Assembly (NCBI GenBank): GCA_963971305.1
Contig: OZ020309.1
Location: 15,617,001-15,681,000 of the forward strand
Direction of reading: 5' to 3'
DNA from: Arcuatula senhousia
Lineage: Eukaryota; Mollusca; Bivalvia; Mytilida; Mytilidae
DNA length: 64,000 nucleotides
The notes under the pieces are model-generated. The model did no database searches, had not been told where the DNA came from, and was given only the letters and a program-made list of their open reading frames with translations. The position numbers and the translations under genes are program-made. Below, piece by piece: positions 55,633 to 64,000 of the stretch (the stretch's first letter is position 1; each line of letters starts with the position of its first letter).

Positions 55633-56675
55633 GGTGGTGACTAAAACGAGTAACCCGGGCCCGGGCCAACTTATGCTAACCCAAAAATTTCAAAATGCTC
55701 ATATAAGTTTATTTTCTAATATTTGTCGATGAAAATTGGAAATAATGTGTAAAAGTATAATATCTTATTGTTTATTTTCGATTTTCCAAATAAAAATTCG
55801 TAAAATTTATTTTCGAGACAATTTTCGATTTTTAGGTGACTTAAATGTGTAACCCGATGAAAAGTGGAAATACTGTATTTGCACATCCAAAACACTTATA
55901 ATACGAAAAGTGGAGATAATAATTAAAGATATGGATAAAAATGTTATAATAGGCCATGAGTTGGTCTAAAATGTATTCGAATTTTCGTTTTAAAGCTATT
56001 TCCATACATTTCTACGAACCCGGGCCGTCGACCAGTGGCCCGGGTAGAGCTAAAAGAAGTACGACAGTACCGACATAAAACAATTCGATTTATAATACTA
56101 TGGAAATATTTCAATGAATAAAAATATCTAGAAACATTTTGAAAGTGTTTCCATCAGTTACAAACTTTTTATAACAAAAAATATACTCCCATTTTGATAG
56201 TTAATACATCAATGTATATCGGTTACGCTGGTCATATTTTAGCAACACCCGTGTCATACCATTTCGACAATCGGCGGCCCGGGTCGATAAAAAAATAGAA
56301 AATCGCTTTAAAAGCAATATTTTACCGTTAATTTAGTTAAAACATGTACTTGTCCATCACTGATTTGTATCATTTCATCGTTGTTAAGTTCCTGTTAGAT
56401 TCAAATGTGTTTTATATGAGAAAATATGAATTTTCAACTTTTCGTTGGGTTACACATTTTAGTCACCTAAAAATCGGAAATTGCCTCGTAATTAAAATTT
56501 ACGAATTTTTATTTGGAAAATCGATAATAAGCAATCAGATATTATACTTTTACACATTATTTTCAAATTTCATTAAAAAATATGTAGAAATAAAGATTTT
56601 AGAGCATTTTGAAATATTTGGGTTAGCGGATGTTGGCCCGGGCCCGGGCCCGGGTTACTCGTTTTAGTCACCACC
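55633..56675. mobile_element. Mutator-like foldback element, 9-bp TSD
   Basis: The ends GGTGGTGACTAAAACGAG and its inverse are flanked by TAATTTAAG on both sides (55624-55632; 56676-56684), a perfect 9-bp target duplication as made by Mutator-type transposases. The TIRs extend about 240 bp (a second conserved block, GGTGACTTAAATGTGTAACC at about 55833-55853, is mirrored near 56445-56470). Near the ends lies CCCGGGCCCGGGCC, and further CCCGGG sites occur at about 56018, 56038 and 56277. No transposase is present. Confidence 0.75.
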
Positions 56676-56695
56676 TAATTTAAGTCCCTTGGTTA

Positions 56696-56914
56696 GGCCA
56701 AAAGTATATAATTATGTCTGTTTACCCTTTTTTGCCCTACCCTAAAGTTTTTATTGGCATTTTGGAACAAGCACGGTTAAAGTTGTGATTGCTTCCCCAT
56801 TGACTCAATGTAAAATAATTTTGAAAAAAAAATAATTTTCCTACCTACATGTACCTACCTACCCTAATTTTCAAGAGTAGGAAGCAGGAAACAAACATAT
56901 ATTTTGTTTTGGCC
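56696..56914. mobile_element. Harbinger-like MITE, TTA TSD
   Basis: The ends GGCCAAAA...TTTTGGCC are flanked by TTA (56693-56695; 56915-56917). The interior contains GCCCTACCCTAAAGTTTTT and CCTACCTAC blocks shared with the copy at 59162. A TWA duplication plus GGC ends is characteristic of PIF/Harbinger MITEs. Confidence 0.75.
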
Positions 56915-56917
56915 TTA

Positions 56918-58549
56918 TCAATTCAAGTTAACTTTATTTAAAGTCAGTACATTTAATAACAATTAAAAAATTAGTGCAAACACTAAAACTGATAGGTTCT
57001 GTATAAGTGCTAAATGGGCCAGGGAGATTAGAGCTGGACAAAGCTTGATCACACATTAAATTATTATCTCCCTTTGCTATTATTGACAAATTGGATCTGT
57101 TTTTTAGTCTGTGAAAGATGAAACTTCACTCAACTCAAGTCAGTATACATGGACAAAGAAACATCTAAATGTCAAAAATTTTCTTAGAGGTCAATGCAGC
57201 AAAAAATGCATTGAGAAATGTCAAATATGCATTTTGCATTCAAAGCCCAGGAAAACATGTATGTTTTACTGGATTTATACTTTGACAGGTTATTTATGGA
57301 TGTGCAGCTTTTGTTGACAGTTTTATGATTCATCCTATTGTAAAAAAAAAAATCTACTGTCACTCATAAAATATGTTGATGTAAAAATGTGATTATTATG
57401 GCAAAATGTGAAAATGAAAATAATTTTAATGCTAGGGCAAAACTGAAATATTAAAAGCAAACAATTTGTTCATGAATCTTGAATGATGATCCGTCTGAAA
57501 ATTTACACTGGGTGATTACAGATATACATGATATACATGTATTGAAGATGTGCATATTATGGGGTAATTTTACAACAGGGTTTGACTTTAGCACAAGCTT
57601 AGACGCAAAATGCCCTTGGACTTTCAAATTTTGCTTCTAAAAGTTTGTGTTAAAAGCAAATAATTGCTTTACAAATTTCTATACACAATGATCAATTATT
57701 TTTTACTCAAATTTAACCAATATACTGCATGAACAAGCAATTTTTTGTCCCTTTAAAATATTTTTAATTTCTATCATATTTGTTTCCACAATAACTTTTG
57801 TTCTGGTGAACCAAATGTTTTACAGTAATGATACTTGCCATAAAAGGAAGAATAGGGTTGAATGTGTTGCCTCTAAGTCTTTTCGTATAGAAATTTGGGG
57901 TCCAGAAAGGGCTAAAAAATGATACTTTTATTTGTGTTCCACAATAACTTTAGTTCTGGTTGACTAATTGCTATGAAATTTTAAAATAACTTTCCTTCCC
58001 CCCAAAAAATGATTGAATTAAATGATTTTTAAGGATCTCCTTTTTTCTTTGAGAAATTTATTCATGGTCCAATTTAGAAAAAAATTTGCAAGTTGATATT
58101 TATCATGTATTGGATACAAACTAGATGTTAAATTTCTTCTTGACCCCACCTTATTTTTTTAGCAATTAGGAGGTCAAAAGGGGGGAATTGAAACTAATTT
58201 TTGTCTGGTTTTTTTTTCTTCTTCTAAGATATACATGTAAGATCTTTAATATATTTTTTTTCAAAATATTTATTGTCAGTCTATAATCTGTTGCATGTGA
58301 CAAATACATGTATCTTTTGTCAGTCCACCAAAGGATGCAAGTGTCAAAAAGTATTGACTGTCTATATTTGGCCCAGAACGTACAGGGTTTAACTTTTTCC
58401 TGTGCAACTTACAGGCCAATCATCCATTGGTTTTGTTTATTTCATATACATTGTACATATATCATGTGTATAGATGTATATCACTAAGAACTACCAGTAT
58501 ATGTCTGACAATTTCCATTTAGATTTGTAAACGGGTCATTTGATATCAT
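56918..58549. other. non-coding AT-rich DNA
   Basis: No coding signature. Short frames such as 57111-57317 lack splice context or a recognisable composition. No repeat ends were found. Confidence 0.4.
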
Positions 58550-59851
58550 CAGTGTTCTCCCCAGAAATTTTGGATAGCATCACATTTTGCGTAAACAAGA
58601 TTCAGCTGAAGGTAAACGAATCGCGTCAATCGACATCTGGCTCATGTTTTATTTATAGTTTAATTTTTAAATGTATCACCCCCCCTTTTAATATAAAACA
58701 TGATTGAGAAATACTTTTTAAAAATTATATAGGAGGGGGAGTTGTATGATTGACTGGAAAATAACAGTCAAGACATTGTAAAATATTACTATATAAATTG
58801 TTGAATTCTCTTTCTTGGGAAAAGACATGAGTCTAGTTATAAAAATTATGATGTATGTGATGACTCACAACCTAAATTAAAATTGGAGAGAAAGGGACAG
58901 AAAATTACCTGAAATACAATGTAGTAATAATAAAACTTATATTGATATCATGAATATATTTCATTCCTAATCTGCTCTGAATAAATAGTTTTGCTGACTT
59001 GTACCATAAAAAAAATATATGGTTCATGTTATTTGTACACAGTAGCCACTGCCTTTAAGTTATCTCCCTTTTGCCCAAAAGTTGTCTTTCTTTGTTTATG
59101 TAATTTACTGCCCAAATCAAATGTGTGAAATCAATGTTTTGGACTATATAATCGTAAATAAGGCCAAAAAAAAAGTAGGTGAGTTTACTGTCACCCGACC
59201 CTACCTAATTTTTACCCCCCTACCCTAAAGTTTTTTTGAGCATTTTCCATTAAGCACTGTTAAAGTCACAAAGCTGCCCCCTTAGACTCAAGGTAAAAAA
59301 AAATAATAAAAAAAAATAATTTCCTACCTACCGACCCTAATTTTTTTCAGCATGTGACAGTAAACACAAATACTTTTTTGTTTGGCCTAAGGATGTAAAA
59401 GGATTCAAATATTCATTCATTAAGGTAAAAAAATCATTCTTTTATCTTGATCAGTCTTTTAGTTTTGCTTTTCATTTCTTTTTCAGGTAAGTTCAAAAAC
59501 CCACTTGTATCAAACACATGGCTTGTGTTTGTTTTTATTTTGGTCAATTCTAATTGGTTGTCCAACCAAAATAAAACACTTGGCTACAGGTGCCTACTGT
59601 CGGCAAATCACCTGTAATCAAGCCTAATAAATTGTAAAAATCGATATCTTTCAATTAATTGACAACAGACCAATCATTTATTTGATAATTGGCTTGGGGT
59701 TGTAAAGGTGTCATTACCAAATGGTTCTGAATGGCTTCATTGTACAAATTTTAAGCAATTTTATAGCGTCTCGGTACAGACCGATAGCATCTCGGTAAAA
59801 TCTGATAGCGTCTCGGTCCCGAGATGCTATATGGGCCTGGGGAGAACACTG
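58550..59851. mobile_element. 1.3-kb TIR element, CAGTGTTCTCCCCAG ends, 5-bp TSD
   Basis: CAGTGTTCTCCCCAG at 58550 is inverted as CTGGGGAGAACACTG ending at 59851. ATCAT flanks both sides (58545-58549; 59852-59856). The right subterminal region repeats GATAGC(A/G)TCTCGGT-like words four times. CAG-type ends suggest a hAT relative, though the 5-bp duplication is shorter than the usual 8 bp. A Harbinger-like MITE (59162-59387) is nested inside. No transposase is visible. Confidence 0.7.
59162..59387. mobile_element. Harbinger-like MITE, TAA TSD
   Basis: Same family as 56696-56914: GGCCAAAAA...TTTGGCC, flanked by TAA (59159-59161; 59388-59390), with the CCCTACCCTAAAG/CCTACC blocks inside. Confidence 0.8.
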
Positions 59852-59908
59852 ATCATCCCTTCATACATGTGTAACCGGAGAGCATGAGTTACTTCACAAA
59901 ATCGACAT

Positions 59909-59973
59909 GTCCTGAGCGGGATTCGATCCCGGGACCTCTAGGTTTACAGTCAGACGCTCTACCTCTGAACCAA
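59909..59973 (-). promoter_or_regulatory. tRNA-like pol III promoter in the TRIM LTR (copy 1)
   Basis: On the minus strand an A-box-like GGTTCAGAGGTAGAGC (59956-59971) and a B-box GGATCGAATCC (59919-59929) are spaced as in a tRNA gene. The D stem and most of the T stem pair, but the anticodon arm is mismatched (TCTGA versus CTAGA around an 8-nt loop), so it is tRNA-derived rather than a functional tRNA. Confidence 0.65.
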
Positions 59974-60202
59974 AGAAGTACTTCCCTTGTTCAGGGATAA
60001 AGGCTGGCTATTTAAATCTACTAATTAATTTACGAAGGGGGGCAACCCCGTTACACTTCCCCCTCCTCAAGAGTCATCATACCTTCATGTATGACTCTTA
60101 ACACAACAAACCCTGGCTAGTTTTCCTGTTCTAACCATCGTGGGTTTTTTAGTTGGGCGCCAATGTAACCGGAGAGCATGAGTTACTTCACAAAATCGAC
60201 AT

Positions 60203-60267
60203 GTCCTGAGCGGGATTCGATCCCGGGACCTCTAGGTTTACAGTCAGACGCTCTACCTCTGAACCAA
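60203..60267 (-). promoter_or_regulatory. tRNA-like pol III promoter in the TRIM LTR (copy 2)
   Basis: Identical to 59909-59973, offset by 294 bp in the other LTR. In element orientation this is the 5' LTR copy, so it could drive transcription through the PBS. Confidence 0.65.
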
Positions 60268-60840
60268 AGAAGTACTTCCCTTGTTCAGGGATAAAGGCTG
60301 GCTATTTAAATCTACTAATTAATTTACGAAGGGGGGCAACCCCGTTACACATGCCTTAATTCAAACCATGTACAATGAACTTTGCAAGTCAAATTTGGAA
60401 GAATTAAGCCAGCTTTCCATAATTGCATTTATGGTATGATAACATTTAAACTGTTAATAAAGCAGGCTAGCATTGTTGTCTCTTACATAAGTCTTACCGG
60501 TAGATTTTTTTTCTTTTTCAGCCTGTTGAGGAGATTTAATTGGAGTTGTGAATAATCATCATAATCATGGAAATACTGTTAACATGGACTTCATCATGTT
60601 CATGAAACAATTTAAGCCCAAAAGACAATAGTCAGTATAAAAATCTATGACAAATTTATGTTTTGAAATTGAGAAATCAGTATGAATATGATATTCCAAT
60701 TGAAACCCCATAGCTTTGAAATCCAATGGAAGCTACCATTTGCACCTTCAAAGTACTATATTATTAAAATGAAGATGAAGTTTCATGTAAGGCAGCCTGC
60801 ATGCATTGATGGAAGCAGAAAAGAATAAATCAAAACTACC

Positions 60841-61224
60841 ATGGCATGCATGGAACCTGATTTCTTCTCTATTGTCAAATCAGAAACTGGTGAGGAAGTC
60901 GACTCTGGCATCATCCATGATTATGATTGGTCCACTGGGAATGATAGTGGTATTGTTACAGAAGGTGCTACTGAAGAAGTCCACATGGACATTGAACCAC
61001 CTTTGTCACTTGAGGTTTATGAGGAAGAGTCCTCAGTGGATTGTTCATTTGATCATGAGCATGATGAGTCCACTGTGGATGACCCATCTGAAGAGGAGCC
61101 CCTAGAGTCTTCTTTGGCTGTTCCAATTCTGTCCTCTTCAGGCCCAATACAAGATCCAACATTTATAGAAGTTTTCAAATATTGTCAGACTGGAAGTGAC
61201 AGAGGTGGTGGAAATCCTAACAAA
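60841..61224 (+). CDS. exon 1 of the acidic SUMO-motif protein
   Basis: Starts MACMEPDFFSIVKSETGEE. The following in-frame sequence past the donor soon hits a stop at 61264-61266, as expected for an intron. Upstream in-frame sequence from 60806 lacks a better start. Confidence 0.65.
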
Positions 61225-63470
61225 GTATGTAAATGTTATTATTGTGCATTCATATATAAGTTTTAAGCTCACCTTCAGCTCATTGAGCTTTACAAAAGTC
61301 CCTGTTATCATAAAAGAAAGGCCAAATGAAACAGTCTATTACTTCAGTTTTTGAATTTTCCAAGCTGTGGCAATCATTTTCCCATCAACTTCAATATCTT
61401 ACATGTAGTTTTCAGATTATGTTATTAATGACCCATGTTCACGATCAAAATCATCATGTTTGCAAAGGCTAAAGATATTAGGGGTTACCTAACAAAATAT
61501 TAATCAAAAAAGTGATTTATAATGGTAAAAATTAATATGATACTTAAACAAGTGATTTGAAGGGTAATATCTCAAATTCAGTTCAAATGCAAGTCATGTC
61601 AAAACCAGTCATTCCATTATCAAGATGGGGATGTGTTCTATCTTTTATTATACAATAAGACTAGGACTTCTCTCCTTAACATTTGAAATGAAAAGCATTT
61701 TAATAAAATCACTGTAATAAGTGATTCTTTGTATTACTCGAACAAGTGATTTTGAAAGACAGGTAACTCTAGCTTTCATAGGAAAACAACAAAATAGTAC
61801 TTAAATAAGTGATTTAAATATCACTCATTTAAATTAGCCCCTTGACTGCTTTACAAAAGTCTAAATTGGGTTAAAGACCACCTGTTAGCTATTCAGGCTC
61901 CTGGGAGCCTCTTGTTTTATGACTTGCCAGTTTTGTACAGTATTCCTCACACACACAGTTAGATAATGTCAAACTAGTATAATGCAAAAATTTACTCTTT
62001 TGTGTTTCAATTTATAAACCAGTATGAGAAGTTTTGTCCATGTCTTTGTGTGAAAAGTAACATTATAAATGTACATAATATACATCATAACATGGTTATA
62101 AGGACTTCATTTCAAATGTTATGGAGAGAAGTCTGAGTCCTAGAGGAGCCTAGGACGATGTAGTAGTTTCAACCTCTGGTTCTGTTAGCTACAAATGTAG
62201 GCGCATACACAGTAGATGTCCCAAATGTTGTGAGTTCGATCCTCGCTGAGGGCACTCAAAAAATCAAAATCTATTTGTCAGATGACTTTCAGGGTAACAT
62301 TGTTTGATTATTATACTAGACATTCATAACATGGTTATTTAATACATGTCTGTTTATATATAATATAGGACTTTTTTATTTTGAGATCGATTTTATCACT
62401 TGTTTTGGTGAACCCGAAGGGTGAACCAAAAAACAAGTGATAAAGTCGATCTCAAAATCAAAGAGTCATATATTCTCTTTATCGGTAATTAATTGTGACG
62501 TAACCTACTGACCCAATAGTTTCGGTGATACACACCTGTTTGTGAGACAGACTTTATCAGCCACTACACATCAAAGGAAAAATGTACTAATTACCAATAA
62601 TGCTAAGTATAGTTTTATATTATCCTTTGCCTTTCATGAGCATGATGAGAGCAGGGAAATTTGAAAAAAAAAAATCAGTAGTTTCTTGTTTCATTCATCA
62701 TGTTCATACATGAAGAACATGATTTTAATCGCCATGCTCATGTTGATAGGATTACATAACATTTAAAATACATTTTACATGTTGGTTGAAGCTTTTAAGA
62801 GAGAAAAACAACTGAAAAATTAGGGTAAGTAGGTCAAAGATCAAGGTCATTTTAACCAAGTAATGATTGTGCCTTCCTCCACATTGTTATGCTAAATACC
62901 TACATTTATGTTTCAATAATTAACATAATTAATGTTAATTTGCTTCGAACATTCATGACACGACAGACATATTCGCTTTTTCAGTTTTATCACAGCATGT
63001 GCATGTTTTATGTTTTATATTAAGCAGGATCAGATTCCTGGTGTAAGTGCAATACAAGAACAACATGTTACTATTAAAGAAGAACCAAGTTATGTAGAAG
63101 ATATCCAAAATGCAGATGCCAATGAAACAAATCTCATAAAAATAGAACCTTTGAGTGAAAAAGAAACTCAAACTGGGGTAGTTTCGATGATAAACTCAGA
63201 ATGCCACAGATGGAAATCTATTCCAATTTCACCAAACACTGAATATTCTAAAATAGTATTAGATTCTTCAGTAGTGCCTTTGACACCTTCAAATAATGTA
63301 GAACCATCATTACTTCAGATGAAATATATATTTGGGAACCAGATGACTATGTTGAATAAGTTTCAATTGAATTCTGGTCACACAGTTAAGCAGTATGTGA
63401 TGAATGAGTTTTGTTCTGATCTGCCAAGCCAGCAGCCAGTTGCAGCAGCACAGGACGCTAGTACAAGTAG
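60841..63470 (+). CDS. acidic SUMO-motif-rich protein, first two coding exons, 3' end off window
   Basis: Exon 1 (60841-61224) starts at an ATG in an ATGGCATGCATGG context, encodes 128 residues and ends at the donor GTATGT in phase 0. Exon 2 (63028-63470) follows an acceptor (TTAAGCAG) in phase 0, encodes 147 residues plus two bases, and ends near AG|GTCATT. The protein is acidic (EVYEEESSVDCSFDHEHDES) and has three psi-K-x-E motifs: IVKSE, TIKEEPS and LIKIEPLSE, typical of sumoylated transcription regulators. No DNA-binding domain is seen yet; one may lie beyond the window. An upstream acceptor (TTTTTCAG, 60520) suggests the 5' UTR begins in an earlier exon. It looks like a normal host gene. 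Confidence 0.65.
61262..61918 (+). repeat. diverged copy of the 22739-type dispersed repeat
   Basis: Begins AAGCTCACCTTCAGCTCATT and ends AGCTATTCAGGCTCCTGGGA then GCCTCTTGTTTT. The middle has drifted and includes repeated AAGTGATTT words. It starts just beyond the exon 1 donor, inside the intron. Confidence 0.5.
62150..62275 (+). repeat. possible tRNA-derived SINE remnant
   Basis: GAGTTCGATCCTCGCTGAGG (62232-62251) resembles a pol III B box region. Upstream sequence is loosely A-box-like. No tail or target duplication was identified. Confidence 0.3.
62361..62478. repeat. long hairpin with GTGAACCCGAAGGGTGAACC tip
   Basis: TATTTTGAGATCGA...TTATCACTTGTTTT pairs with AAAACAAGTGATAA...TCGATCTCAAAAT, with few mismatches over about 50 bp. 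The apex contains GGTGAACCCGAAGGGTGAAC. It lies in the intron of the host gene. Confidence 0.8.
63028..63470 (+). CDS. exon 2 of the acidic SUMO-motif protein
   Basis: DQIPGVSAIQEQHVTIKEEP to AAAQDASTS, open throughout, with a clean phase-0 acceptor. The exact donor (63470) is less certain. Confidence 0.6.
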
Positions 63471-63576
63471 GTCATTTTCAGACCAGTGGTAATAGTTCTT
63501 ACTTAAACTTACTTAAAATGATCTTAGTTTGACTTTTGGACCAAACAAACAAATGCTTTTATTGCTATAAATTTGC

Positions 63577-63853
63577 GAATTAATCACATACATGTACATT
63601 GCCCATCGTACCTGTACATGTATGTGATTAATTCAGGTACGATGGGCAATGTACCTGTATGTACCTGTATGTAAAAATTCTTCATGCACATCTTCATATG
63701 ATGTACTTCCTTCATGGAAAGTTTCATCAAAATCTTTAAAGCGGTTTAGGAGGAATTGGGCTTACAAAGTCTCCCATTGAATAATGTATTTAAAAAGTCT
63801 AAGTCCAATTATCTCCCCTGTTACATACAGGTACATTGCCCATCGTACCTGTA
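63577..63853. repeat. interleaved inverted repeats (A-B-A'-B')
   Basis: A = GAATTAATCACATACATGTA (63577), B = TTGCCCATCGTACCTG (63599), then A' (TACATGTATGTGATTAATTC to 63634) and B' (AGGTACGATGGGCAATGTAC from 63635). A further B copy is at 63829-63853. A pairs with A' and B with B', so the two stems cross. Confidence 0.7.
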
Positions 63854-63927
63854 ATTCACCAAATGTAATATAATTAATGTAATAGCAAACAATTGCAGTA
63901 TATCATGTATATTAATTATTTTATTAT

Positions 63928-64000
63928 ACCCCCGCAAACAAAGTTTGGGGTGTATATAGGAAACACCCTGTCTGTCTGTCCGTCTGTCCACATAACTCGT
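63928..64000 (+). repeat. dispersed CCCCCGCAAACAAAGTTTGGGG repeat, start
   Basis: A short inverted motif followed by TGTATATAGG and GTCTGTCTGTCCGTC, a design also seen at 30466-30620 and loosely at 28805-28840. It runs off the window edge. Confidence 0.45.

Larger units (their letters stand above)
59870..60349 (-). mobile_element. TRIM (miniature LTR retrotransposon), 480 bp
   Basis: Two apparently identical 186-bp LTRs (59870-60055 and 60164-60349) begin TGTAAC and end GTTACA and flank only 108 bp. Read on the minus strand, the 5' LTR is followed at once by TTGGCGCCCAACTAAAAAAC, a primer-binding-site-like sequence (60144-60163). The 3' LTR is preceded by the polypurine tract GAGGAGGGGGAAG (60056-60068). 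CATG flanks both ends (59866-59869; 60350-60353). It has no coding capacity, so it would depend on proteins from another LTR element. LTR identity implies a recent insertion. Confidence 0.85.

Noticed and set aside
59909..59973. Genuine tRNA gene
   Set aside because: The anticodon arm does not pair properly and the sequence is repeated as part of an LTR; tRNA-derived promoter is the better call.

Overview
The window looks like a bivalve mollusc genome, probably a mussel-like species. It is AT-rich, its genes are split by many short introns, and it is crowded with LINE 3' ends, a Penelope-like reverse transcriptase, miniature inverted-repeat elements and dispersed repeats of kinds common in bivalves. 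The species call is inference from repeat character and gene style. There is no prokaryotic organisation, CRISPR array or rRNA.

Layout. 1-7.4 kb: non-coding DNA with a foldback element (2911-6346) whose arms carry a 21-bp minisatellite. 7467-10770 and 13204-16048: two terminal-inverted-repeat (TIR) elements, each starting CAC, each with a 5-bp target duplication and each holding a LINE 3' fragment. Two more LINE fragments follow to 17.04 kb. 17426-41218: a 23.8-kb unit bounded by long complex inverted arms, made of arrays of a 70-bp repeat centred on TATGCTAGCATA, then unique arm DNA, then an AT-rich minisatellite. It encloses two divergent multi-exon genes. The leftward gene (21373-31294) encodes a ParB/sulfiredoxin-like domain protein. 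The rightward gene (31933-38202) encodes a protein with a GHTHEDVD motif (resembling the DUF7869 family) and a basic C-terminus. Both lack their 5' ends at the same central junction, so this copy is probably internally deleted. This unit is my best candidate for an undescribed system.

41896-55444: a second large element (13.5 kb) with TGTAGGGCG...CGCCCTACA ends and an exact 6-bp target duplication (TACGTC). It encodes, leftward, a retroviral-type integrase joined to an OTU cysteine protease (Ginger-like), interrupted by one in-frame stop. An intron-like stretch upstream holds about 2 kb of 172-bp satellite. Further upstream lies an exon with a TATA box and a secretory leader. A Penelope-like RT fragment is also nested inside.

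55.6-60.4 kb: a cluster of elements with clear target duplications: a Mutator-like foldback with 9-bp TSD, two Harbinger-like MITEs with TWA TSDs, a CAGTG-ended TIR element with 5-bp TSD, and a 480-bp TRIM with two identical LTRs containing a tRNA-like pol III promoter. 60.8 kb to the end: two exons of an apparent host gene rich in acidic residues and SUMO-consensus-like motifs, continuing off the right edge.

All gene models were assembled by eye from splice sites and phase. Family names rest on motif recognition, not on database searches.
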